Assembly (NCBI GenBank): GCA_003427395.1
Contig: BFEA01001032.1
Coordinates: forward strand, 28,405-92,404
Source of the DNA: Chara braunii
Lineage: Eukaryota; Streptophyta; Charophyceae; Charales; Characeae
Direction of reading: 5' to 3'
Length of the DNA stretch: 64,000 nt
Under the pieces are notes generated by a model that did not search any database, had not been told where the DNA came from, and saw only the letters and a program-made list of their open reading frames with translations. This document shows, in pieces, positions 9,404-18,445 of this stretch. Position 1 is the first letter of the stretch, and each line of letters starts with the position of its first letter. Both the position numbers and the translations under genes were made by a program.

Positions 9404-10494
9404 ACCTTACGAATTTCCGCTTTACAGAGCCTGTGGTCATATATAATCCGAATCACCAAACGCTGGCGTACGTGAATGTCAAACCGCGCAAGAACCACTT
9501 TGGACAGAATCACCCTTAATCTACTTCGAGTACGTCTTTTTTGAAAACAATGTACAACAGATAAGGCATAAACGAGTTGCTCAAAGCTCCACAACTGCAA
9601 ATTATTTTGAGAGGCAGGTACTCGTAAGAGACCAGAAAGACACGGTTTCAAGGATAAAGATTTATAACAAAAGGGAGCAATGATTTCAAAACGGATAACG
9701 ACGCCATCTTTCAACCAGCCCCTCGAACACCTCAACTGATCGTGGCCAAAATGACATGAGATAATCGAGGAACCAAAACAACGCTTGATCACCTTCCAAT
9801 TGTCCAACAGAACCGATCCACCCTTACATAGAACGAGAGTATAAAAGATAGAGTTATCACGACAGTGGTTTAGCACTTGCAGCAAATTGGACGACACGAT
9901 ACCGCCAGAGGAATGGAAAGTAAGTAAGGACTGTTCAGACTTGGAAACTAGAGAAACACTATTCATTCCAATCCTGCTTCGTGACACTCATGCTCTCTCC
10001 CTTTTTCCCAAGCGCCTCTTTCTCAGTTTCTTTGGTTTGTCCCTTACATTGAGAGAGGATGAGAAAAGTCGAATAAAAAATTTCTCGGTAATTTCAAGAT
10101 CGTCATCCGAACAGCTACAAACCGGAATCGCCACATACTTACCCACACCACATCTTCGAAGCCATCGGTAAAGTCGTTCATTTCTCCTGCCTTTATCGAT
10201 CAATGCTGCATCACACGTCCTATACACATGCTCACTCCATCTTACCGCTAGTTCCCGCCTCGTACTGCCTACGTACAAATGCCTACACCATGGGGACACA
10301 AGCACAGAGATAAACAAACCTTGCACCACACCTCCTGACCGCCACCAACTAGCGAGATAGGGAGAGAGTTTAACTGCCCATGGAATGCGGCCAGAAAGAA
10401 TGAGCGCAAGAGTGATCAGACGAAAGAAGGAATCCAACGACTTCAGCCTAAGGTTACGAGTGGAAGATCGTAGCTGAGAGCAAAGAAGAGCCAA
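9388..10494 (-). pseudogene. GIY-YIG endonuclease region of the Penelope-like element
   Basis: One frame from 10494 to 9388 is interrupted by a single TGA at 9990-9988. The first 168 codons carry the nuclease-like core: CRHLYVGSTRREL, then RWSEHVYRT. The YVGST stretch fits the YIG half of the motif, and the Arg in RWSEH fits the conserved helix Arg. No Cys/His cluster typical of canonical Penelope endonucleases is obvious, which matches the description of the Chlamys clade. The segment after the stop (199 codons) is basic and Leu-rich with no named domain. It probably joins the nuclease to the CxC linker. In this clade the nuclease would nick the target for RT priming. Confidence 0.7.
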
Positions 10495-10526
10495 AGACCA
10501 TAGGGTAGCCGCGCTCGGGAGGGACC

Positions 10527-10925
10527 CTAAGAAGTTGCCGAGTCCCTCCCTTCACCCTTACCATCGTCTCGTGTCCCTCCAACCAAGTCGTCAGAGATTG
10601 CTTGAACCACCGGTTTCTTCCCAAATGCGCGATCAGCCCTCTTCGTGATTGTCTCTATGACGGTCTCGGTTAACGTCGTATATTTAATGCCTTCTTTCAT
10701 GCATATTTCCATGACATCGTCCTTCTTTAGATTCCTGAACTCCTTACGCGCATCCCGTAAAAAAACATCCCCATCATTCTCCTTGCCTTCATCACCGCCA
10801 CCGACGGGTTTCTTCTTGTTTCTAACGGTCTTAGATCCAGATCCACCCGCAGCACCTTCGACCTCATCCAAACGTTCTCGAAAGCTTGAAAGTGGCGTAC
10901 GTCTCTCTGCACCCCGTTTAGCCAA
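10527..10925 (-). pseudogene. SAP-like helical segment of the Penelope-like element
   Basis: A 132-codon frame, Lys/Gly/Asp-rich at first. It then contains LKKDDVMEICMKEGIKYT followed by an amphipathic helix (ETVIETITKRADRAF). The spacing resembles a SAP-type DNA-binding helix-turn-helix, but similarity is weak. It lies between the coiled-coil frame and the GIY-YIG frame and is offset by a frameshift from each. It may be one N-terminal region of a single polyprotein. Confidence 0.4.
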
Positions 10926-11188
10926 CTCCTCCTTCAGTCATGCATTATCTCGCTCCATTTCCCGCTGCTGTTCTTTCAGGCGTTCATTCTCTTGCTCAGC
11001 CTCTCGTCGCTAGTTGAGTTTCTGTAGTCTCATTCCTTTCAATGCATCCACCTACAAATTATGCAATTGACGAATTTGGTCTGCATCGATCGCCGGTCGC
11101 TGCCTGCAGGATGCAGGAGTAGCAGCCAGAGGCATCTTGAGACCAGAGGATGGCGAAGTAGCAGTCCTGCTCCGTTTATTACCAATTT

Positions 11189-12001
11189 TCACCGCGCCTC
11201 TCTCTTCCACGTCTCTGCCTCCTGCAGAGCTTCTTCACGAAACTGCTTCAGAGTGCGAACTTCGGCTTCCAACGATTCAACCTTCTTACATGCACATACA
11301 GCGTCGTCCAACCGGGACTTCACGTCCTCATGCTCTTGGAGAACCCGCGCCAAGAGGGCATCATTGCCAATAGTCGGATTGCTGGTAGATGCCCCGGAGT
11401 TCATCGCTACATGTCTTTGACTGATCTTCAGTTCTTCAATCTGCTTCTTCAGAATCTCAAGTTCCGGATCGCTACCAGTACCCTTGTTTGAACGCAGCGT
11501 GCCACAGACAGACTCGAACTTAGCGTTCCAAGAATCACTCAACTCTTTGTGAAAATTCTCTCTGTCCTGCTTCTCCTTCAACCTTCGTTCTTCATCCTCC
11601 CGTTCTTTCTGTAGTCTTTCTTCTTCTTGTCGCTTGGCTAATAACTTAGCCATCTCTGCATCGTACCAGTTCTTCAGCCGTGCTACCGTATCCTCTAACG
11701 CCACAACCCTTTGGTTGGTGTTAAACCATCCACTACCTTTGGCATATAGACCGTTAGTACTAACCGTGTCAGAAGACGTCGCAGGTGTTGCGGTCGGGAC
11801 GTGGGGAGGAGGAAGCGGGGGAAGAGGTGGTGGCGGTGGGAGAGCAGAAGCAGTCGAGGGGGCAGGAAGGGCGAGCAACGGGGGGGTTCCGGTAGTGGTA
11901 GAGGCAGAGTTGCTAGAATTCTGCCGATGGGGACACCATCTGGCGAAGTGGTTAGGATCACCACAATTGAAGCACGAACGTACACTACCTGTCGTAGCCA
12001 T
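11189..12001 (-). CDS. Zinc-knuckle and coiled-coil N-terminal region (gag-like) of the Penelope-like element
   Basis: The ATG at 12001 opens a frame of about 270 codons. Within the first 30 residues lies a CCHC knuckle, CFNCGDPNHFARWC (C-x2-C-x4-H-x4-C), the nucleic-acid-binding motif of retroelement gag proteins. A Pro-rich linker follows, then roughly 130 residues of Glu/Lys/Arg-rich heptads (EERLQKEREDEERR) predicted to form a coiled coil. The start is about 80 bp inside the 5' pseudo-LTR. Published members of this clade are described mainly by the endonuclease-RT ORF, so a gag-like front end is notable. It could be a separate ORF1 or the N-terminus of one polyprotein. This frame is intact over its length. 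Confidence 0.6.
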   Translation of the reverse strand: MATTGSVRSCFNCGDPNHFARWCPHRQNSSNSASTTTGTPPLLALPAPSTASALPPPPPLPPLPPPHVPTATPATSSDTVSTNGLYAKGSGWFNTNQRVVALEDTVARLKNWYDAEMAKLLAKRQEEERLQKEREDEERRLKEKQDRENFHKELSDSWNAKFESVCGTLRSNKGTGSDPELEILKKQIEELKISQRHVAMNSGASTSNPTIGNDALLARVLQEHEDVKSRLDDAVCACKKVESLEAEVRTLKQFREEALQEAETWKREAR

Positions 12002-12083
12002 GGCAGCACTATTCAACAAAGGAAACGACGAAGCCACACAACCGATAGTCTAACCACTATGGTGGTTACTTCGGGCAACAAAG

Positions 12084-12409
12084 TGTAGTTACAGTAGATG
12101 CCGACAACCACATACAAAGTGCGAACGTAAAGTACCACATGCATACAGCAACTCACCAAGGGACGAGAGACAGAGGGAGGGAGAGATGAAAGGGGAGAGA
12201 GAGAGAGGGGGGGGGAAAGGGAAAGAGGAGAGAAGACCAGGAGGATGGAAAGTCAGCGAAGCGAGGAACGGAGAAGACCGGTACGCAGTGAAAAGTCTCC
12301 CGAACGCGACTTTTTTCGAAGGATGTATAATGATGTTCAGGCGGTAGTGACCCGACTAGTTTCGGTCGGCCGCCACCGGCACTCGTCAGGGGTCTTCTGA
12401 TCGCGGAAG
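12084..12409 (-). repeat. Pseudo-LTR, 5' copy
   Basis: Direct repeat of 6901-7227. A further 14 bp (12410-12423) without a left-hand counterpart separate it from the target-site duplication. Confidence 0.9.
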
Positions 12410-12423
12410 AGGGGTGTTTGCTA

Positions 12424-12437
12424 GAGTAGGCATCAGG
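12424..12437. repeat. Target-site duplication, right copy
   Basis: GAGTAGGCATCAGG, identical to 6886-6899. Confidence 0.85.
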
Positions 12438-12697
12438 ACCTGGCATGAGTCGCAGGAGAGCAAAGATGGGTTCCCTGGGAGTTTGCTAAAAGAAGGTGTG
12501 CAAGACTGGAGAGAGGGGTGTTGCAAAACTCCGATCCCACTGGGGTAAACTCTCTGCCTTAACCTGGAGAAGAATTTGCACTCGTATTTACCCTATTTAT
12601 AGAGGCCTATATTAACTTACTTTGTGGGTAGTATTTCGGTGTTTTGTGGGATTTTAGTCTGGTTTTCCTTCATCTTTTCTGACCCCCTTTCGTCATC

Positions 12698-13312
12698 ATG
12701 CAGGAACCTGCTAATCCCGAGCCGGCTCCGCCTTTCTCAAAAGCGGAGAAGGACAGGATCAAGGGTCTCCTTGCTGACTGTTACAACGAGGGTTTGCTTC
12801 CTGAGAAGCTCCTCTCAGACCAAGTGGAAGTCGGGGAGGACTACGCTCGTGTCGTAGTCAACCCTGACCTCTATACCATCCAAGAGGAATGGTTGAATGA
12901 AAACGCTGTGTCGGTGTTTTTTTGTGACGATTCCAAATCCTTGCCTGTGAAGATTAAAATTCGATTGATTCGAATGTATGAAAATGGTTGGGCAAGGAGT
13001 GAAGTAACTAATGCTCCACCTAAGAGAGGAGTATTCCATAATGAGGGTTATAATCTGATCACGTATGTCGCCTCCTTGAAGGTTATTGCGGATTGGTTGT
13101 TGAGGAAAAAGGAAGACAACATCACGCTGGATGGGGTAACCCACAACATCTCCTTTCGCCTTTGGATGTCAGAGAACGAATTGTATGAGTGGAGAGAAGC
13201 GCACAGGTATAAGTTTTTTTTGATACGTTGCATGTACGTACCAGTGGCTGCTCTGCCATATGTGGCAGCGGCAGTGAAAAGCGGCCTTTGGTTCGATCCT
13301 GAAAAAACATGA
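12698..13312 (+). pseudogene. LINE A ORF1, N-terminal domain
   Basis: A 204-codon frame starting MQEPANPEP. It has a compact alpha/beta domain (IKGLLADCYNEGLLPEKL, WLNENAVSVFF, KVIADWLL, VPVAALPYVA) matching the DUF4283-like N-terminal region of plant L1 ORF1 proteins. ORF1 proteins bind the LINE RNA. The same domain recurs in LINE B at 55142-55775 with moderate identity. The frame ends at 13312 but homology continues directly in another frame (FDLEPGAQVHYKPYLI), so a frameshift rather than a true end is likely. Confidence 0.7.
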
Positions 13313-15545
13313 AACGTATGCCGAATCAACCTCACCTGAAGTAGGGAACATTCGTTTTGACCTGGAGCCAGGGGCTCAGGTCCACTATAAGCCATACCTT
13401 ATTATAGATATGAAGAAAGGAGGGTACGTCGAAATTGAGGTTGTTCATGCTCAAACTCCTTGGTGCCGGATCTGTAGACAACATTTTCACTCCGAAAAGG
13501 ATGATTCGTGCCCAACAAAGAAGAAAGAGAACGATCCGAAAAAAAAACAAGAAAAAGGAAAGGAACAAGCCCCGCCAGCTTCACTTGAGCCAAAGCAAGG
13601 GGAGAATAAAGAAAAGGGATGTTCACCCGAGGCTCCAGGGCCATTGGTTGAAAAGGGCATAGGTCCAGGACCGGGTAACCAAGGCTCGGAAACTGGAAAA
13701 GGAACAAGCGAGAAGGTCTCCTCGAGAGAGGATGAGGAAATGAAAGATGCGACTGAGGAGGAAAGTGGTCAAAGGGAGGACGTTATTGAGGTACAGGCAT
13801 GACAGGTGGTCCAGGGGAAGGAAGGATAGCTTGATGACAGGAAGATAACGAAAAGCCCATCCCGGTCATACAAAAAAGTTCTATGTTCCCCGGTTCCGAA
13901 GTGCACTAAGAACAAGAAAAAGTTAGTGATAAAGACGGTCGGAAGGGAAAAAGGATCAAAAAAGGAATGGAAGTGAACTGACGCGAAGAACAAAGTGCCG
14001 AAAGAAAAGGGGACAAGGGACCAAGTAGCAGTGGAAGGGGTGAAACAAGAGACTGGGAGCTCCATGGACAAGATACCTCAGTTACAGGAGGTAGGGTCAA
14101 GGGAAATAAGAGACAAGGAGTATGGAGAGAAGGAGGATGTGCAGGGGGTTGAGGGAAGTAAAAACGTGCTGAAACAGACCCCCCCCCCCTCCCCCTCACG
14201 GGATGTCCCTACCCCCCACCAGTCCCCATCCACAGAGTTTGGCCTGTCACCCACTGTCCCACACAAAGGGGACCAGACGGGAGACTCCCCTCTGCCCAGA
14301 ACAGAGGTCCATCAGACGGACTCCAAAGCGTCGAAAGAAACGGAAAGGGCAGTAAGGGTGCTTGCTCAGCTGCTCTCAGGTAATCAAAAGAATGTGTATG
14401 TTTATAATAATGATGCTTTCGGAAATGTTCTGTCTGAGGAAGAAGAGGAGGTTAAGAGTAAATTGAAAGTTATTTCCACGACTATAAATAAGAAAGAGAT
14501 TCTAATCTCATCTGACAACGATGTAATTGATGTGTCATCCGGGGGGGAGGAGGAAGATCAGGAAGAACAATTTCAAGAATTTTTCTCCCCAATGGAAGGA
14601 ATGTTTGATGAGTCGGAGGCGGTGGCTGAGGCAACAAGCTTGGTGGACTTGCTGGATGGAAAGCGGGAAGACAGACTGATCCCTTTAGTTTTTTCCTCCC
14701 CAACTTCTATACCCCATGCTTCAACCTCTAAACTTCAGGGCATCAAATAATAGAAGGTCTGATGCGGCAATCCAGGCCTAGTGACGAAGATGGGGTTGAA
14801 GGGACTGAGGAGATAGCCAAAAGCTCCCCCCTGAAAAGGGAAAGAACTCAGATATCCCGTCCGCCATGTCGCTCCTTAGCTTTGGCTGTGCCTATGCAGA
14901 CTTTAGGCAGAGGAGAAAAGACCAAGGATCAAATCCCTAATTACCTCATTCCCCTGATTTGTTCGTATGATGGGCAACAACCTAGATTTTTAACAATAAT
15001 GGATAAGGATGAGGCTATGCGCCTCCCAACTTTTCTCCTACGAAGTTTGCCTTCTCCCATAACGCTCTGCAACCTTGTAAAGACACAACTCTTGCAGAGC
15101 TTGGGGGAGGTAGGCATACTGCCTGAACCAAAACTGGCACGCCACCTAGTTGATAACCCTGATGGCGGAAAGTTAGACTCACCTTGACTTTTCTGGATCT
15201 GTCATACATCACTGACATAAAGTTAAATGGGACAATCTGAAAATATACTGGGTGAAATTATCCCACCTTGTCGCTCCCCAATCAGACACACTCCAAGGTA
15301 TTAGGCTATTGACTGGCCTGACGGCTCGGGTGGTGGCCAATTGGGTAATGCAAACAGATAACAGTTCAATTCTGATGGTTGACGCTTTCGCAGAGACCCT
15401 CGTAAGAAGAAGGGCGGATAAAAATATAAATCTTTCTGTGGGGGAACTCCTGACACATGGACCACTAAGAGTAGATCCCGTAGAGAATAACGAAAACCGC
15501 ATCCAAGAACCAAGCGGAACAACTTGCAAGGATGGTTCTACCTAG
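13313..15545 (+). pseudogene. LINE A ORF1, zinc knuckle and C-terminal region, frameshifted
   Basis: Frames at 13410-13802, 13995-14750, 14762-15187 and 15252-15545 follow one another. The first holds a knuckle, CRICRQHFHSEKDDSC, with one longer last spacing (C-x2-C-x4-H-x6-C). The middle is acidic, Lys/Glu/Pro-rich and disordered. The last two align with a conserved C-terminal region also present in LINE B (56876-57313). At least three frame changes are needed to join them. Confidence 0.65.
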
Positions 15546-16815
15546 TAGAATCAGGCTTGCAATTTGGAACGTTCGGGGATTGGGTGATCAGAATGATACG
15601 TACAAAAGACAAAGAGTAACTGTTTGGATCCATGCGCAGAAAGCTCATATTATATGTTTGCAGGAAACAAAAATTGGACCGGATAAATTAATGAAGATTT
15701 TGAATTGGTGGGGTGGACCCCAGATCTGGGCTCCTGCCAAAGGGACCAAGGGAGGTGTCGCCATCTTGCTGGATAAGAGTTTGGAGGTTGATATTATTGA
15801 TTCTTGCACTGACTGGGAAGGTCGGTGGGCCTGGGTCAAGCTCATAGTCACAGAAGAAGACTGGGTAATGGTGTCGATCTATGCCCCGGTGGACTATGCG
15901 GCTAGGATTAATTTCTTCGCAGATCTCCGAAACATTATTCCTGATACTGAAATTTTGATTATGTTGGGAAATTGGAACTGCACAATGAACCCGGGCCTGG
16001 ATTCCCCGAATGTATTTTCGGTTAGAGAAGATGCCCTGCTTTTGTCTTCCTTTATGGAATCCCACAACCTTATTGACGTGTATAGAACTTCAAAGCAAGA
16101 CAACCCAGGATTCACGTGGAGGGGCCCGCGTTTGTCGAAATGGACACCCCAACCCAAGAGGCGGTTGGACTTTATTCTGACAAGGGGAGAACCGTGGGAA
16201 AAATGTATGTGGGCAGACGTTCTTTTCTCGTTCGTCTCCGATCATTATCCAGTAGTCATTGACGTGATTTCGAATGAGGTAATTGAAAGGCGCATACCCC
16301 CGTTCAGGTTGAATATTTCCATTCTCAAGGACCCGGGCATTCCCCAATGGATCGAGGCGCAAATGAGAGACTGGCATACAACAAAGGATCTCTTCGTAAA
16401 TATAGAAGATTGGGTAGATGTCAGAATAAGAATTCTCCAATCCCCAATGATAGAGTTCCCCCGCATGAAAGCGGTCGCTCATAACTGGAGGGAGGAACAA
16501 TTAATTAAAATAATAGAACAAGCCGAGGCCTATGCAGGCTCTGACCCCTTTTTAGAGTATCACTGGTCAACAAAGAGAACAAAGTCCCCACAGGATTTGG
16601 AGGAGCTGAAAATTAACAAACAAGCTGAACGTCAGGAATTGTTGAAGATTAAAGGGATCTTGGGTTATGATAAAATAACGAAGGAAACGTTTAGGTCCCT
16701 CTTGTTGCGGAAAGCAAAACCCATGATGAGGGAACTTACCCACCCCTTCGCATTAGAGGCCCCCCTTACTACAGAAACTGCAGATCTTTGTGCCTATGCA
16801 ATGGAGTTATTTTAA
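15532..16815 (+). pseudogene. LINE A ORF2, APE endonuclease and linker
   Basis: A 427-codon frame. APE-type motifs are clear: RLAIWNVRGLGD (active-site Asn), IICLQETK (catalytic Glu), SIYAPVDY, LGNWNCTMNPG (GDFN position, with Asp replaced by Asn), RRLDFIL and SDHYPVVID (catalytic Asp-His). The endonuclease nicks target DNA for target-primed reverse transcription. The GDFN-to-GNWN change would weaken catalysis. The frame runs into the RT region and stops at 16815, where the RT continues in a frame that opens at 16790. Confidence 0.85.
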
Positions 16816-17731
16816 GGACATTGTTTCAACGAGAAGGCCGTATGACACATTTAACACAAACTTGGCGGAACAACACTCCTTTTGGGACTGCTCCTCCAGA
16901 CAAATCCCCCCTGACTTAAAAAGATCATTGGATAGCCCAATTACGGTGGAGGAGGTCACTCGGGCGGCCAGACAAATGGCTAAAGGTAGGTGCCCTGGGC
17001 CGGACGACCTCCCGATTGAACTGTTCTTCTCAGCATGGGGATCTTTTGACCAATTCTTTTGTGATATCTACAACGAAACCCTGGAAACGGGTACCCTGCC
17101 TAAGGGAATGGTGAAGGGCATGATATCTCTATTACACAAAAAAGGGGACAAGCGCAAAATACGAAATTGGCGACCTATATCGGTACTAAATGTTTCCTAC
17201 AAACTTTTGGCCAAGATTTTGGCCCTGCGACTAGCCGCTGTGCTCCCTGACTTGGCGGGAGGAGAGCAAGGCGCCTTTGTCAAAGGGCGATCAATCTTTG
17301 ACAATATACTCTCCACTGTGCAAGCCTTGGAAATAATCGGAAAGGAAAAAAGGGAGATTGTCGTACTTATGCTGGATATGGAGAAAGTCTACGACAAAGT
17401 AGGCTGGGCCTTTGTCAACACCTCCCTAATAAACATGGGATTTGAGGACCTATTTCGTACATGGGTCAAAACGATGTACTCAAAAGCCACAGCTATCGTT
17501 CTAGTCAACGGTAAGCAATCGGATGAATTTATGCTCACCCGATCCCTGAGGCAAGGGTGCCCGCTTGCGCCCCTTATTTTCGTGCCACAATTAGAATCCT
17601 TGCGCTCTAATATAAGATCTAACTCCCAAATCGTGGGCCTCCGTCTGTCCCCCTCCTTCAATTGGAAAGGGGGGGCCATAGCGGACGACCTGACAGTTGC
17701 CTGTGTAAATTCAGAGTCTTGTTTCCGGTAG
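16790..17731 (+). pseudogene. LINE A ORF2, reverse transcriptase
   Basis: Frameshifted continuation of the endonuclease frame. RT blocks in order: GRCPGPDDLPIELF, ISLLHKKGDKRKIRNWRPIS, LDMEKVYDKVGW (motif A; the usual DFxKAYD reads DMEKVYD), SLRQGCPLAPLIF (motif B) and GAIADDLTVAC (motif C, catalytic ADD). The stop at 17731 truncates the thumb region. The rest is traceable to about 18250 in other frames. Confidence 0.85.
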
Positions 17732-18445
17732 TTACGGAGTATCCTAAATGAGTATTATATACTATCGGAGACCTCTATAAATTGGGATAAATCTGTGTTT
17801 TTTCTCCCCCCTTCTTTTGAGATTTGTGTTAACTGGGGCCTCCGTTAGATCCCAGCTAACTCGTCTGACAAGTTTTTAGGGTTGCAAGTCTCCTTTTCAG
17901 ACTGCGCTAAGGTCTAAGATAACATCTTGGCTGACAAGGTGGTGGCACGCATCGAAAGTTGGGAACGCCGCTCCTGTCTCTCTCTCTTCGGGTGAGCCCT
18001 AGTACTTTCTACTTCAGCCTTTTCTTTGCTATGGTTTCCATTGACCATCCACGCACTTGGGAACGAAGCATATAGGAAAATTAAATCTGCAGCGACCAGG
18101 TATCTGTGGAAACCGGAAGCTTCAGAAGACCAAGGCTTCCTTTCAAAGGTTGCATGGGAAGTGGTGGCCACGCCAAGGAACGAGCGCGGTCTGGGGATCT
18201 TAGACCCTCGTCAGCAAAACACAGCATTACTGGCCAAATGGCCAATATAAGCTATGATGGAGCCAGCCACCAAAGATTGGATGATCCTAGCAGAGTACAT
18301 TCTGGGATCAGAATGGGATTTGCTAGATCACTCTAAAGTCTGACTATGTCTGTCGCTCCCACATTTTTGCAACAGAAGATTTGGATTGAAGACTTGGAGG
18401 ACCTTCTTGGATGCATGGAACAAAGTGAAGCCCATGCGTCGTTTT
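17732..18445 (+). pseudogene. LINE A ORF2, C-terminal remnants
   Basis: After several stops, the typical post-RT LINE segment is visible: RIESWERRS, FPLTIHALGNEAYRKI and RYLWKPEA, then GLGILDPRQQNTALL at about 18026-18250. A final WxxVKP-like stretch lies near 18425. Confidence 0.7.

Larger units (their letters stand above)
6900..12423 (-). mobile_element. Penelope-like retroelement with permuted domain order (Chlamys/Naiad type)
   Basis: The 5.5-kb unit is bounded by a perfect 14-bp duplication and by direct repeats of about 327 bp, which match pseudo-LTRs of Penelope-like elements. On the minus strand the domains run zinc knuckle, coiled coil, a SAP-like helix segment, GIY-YIG endonuclease, a linker with a CxC motif, then reverse transcriptase. 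A GIY-YIG upstream of the RT joined by a CxC linker is the published signature of N-terminal-endonuclease elements (Chlamys in green algae and spike mosses, Naiad in animals). Canonical Penelope elements have it at the C-terminus. The coding frame is broken by frameshifts and in-frame stops at 9990, 8708 and 8486, so this copy is inactive. If joined, the frame would be about 1,430 codons. The insertion lies just upstream of, or within, the 5' region of an L1-type LINE. Confidence 0.85.
12438..18445 (+). mobile_element. L1-type LINE, near full length but decayed (LINE A)
   Basis: In order: a 5' region, ORF1 fragments with a zinc knuckle, an APE-type endonuclease, reverse transcriptase and the C-terminal LINE region. 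This matches plant L1 organisation. At least six frameshifts or stops make it non-functional. The 5' limit is uncertain because the Penelope-like element abuts it, and about 160 bp left of that insertion may belong to it. The 3' end fades near 18445, with no poly-A tail recognised. Confidence 0.85.
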
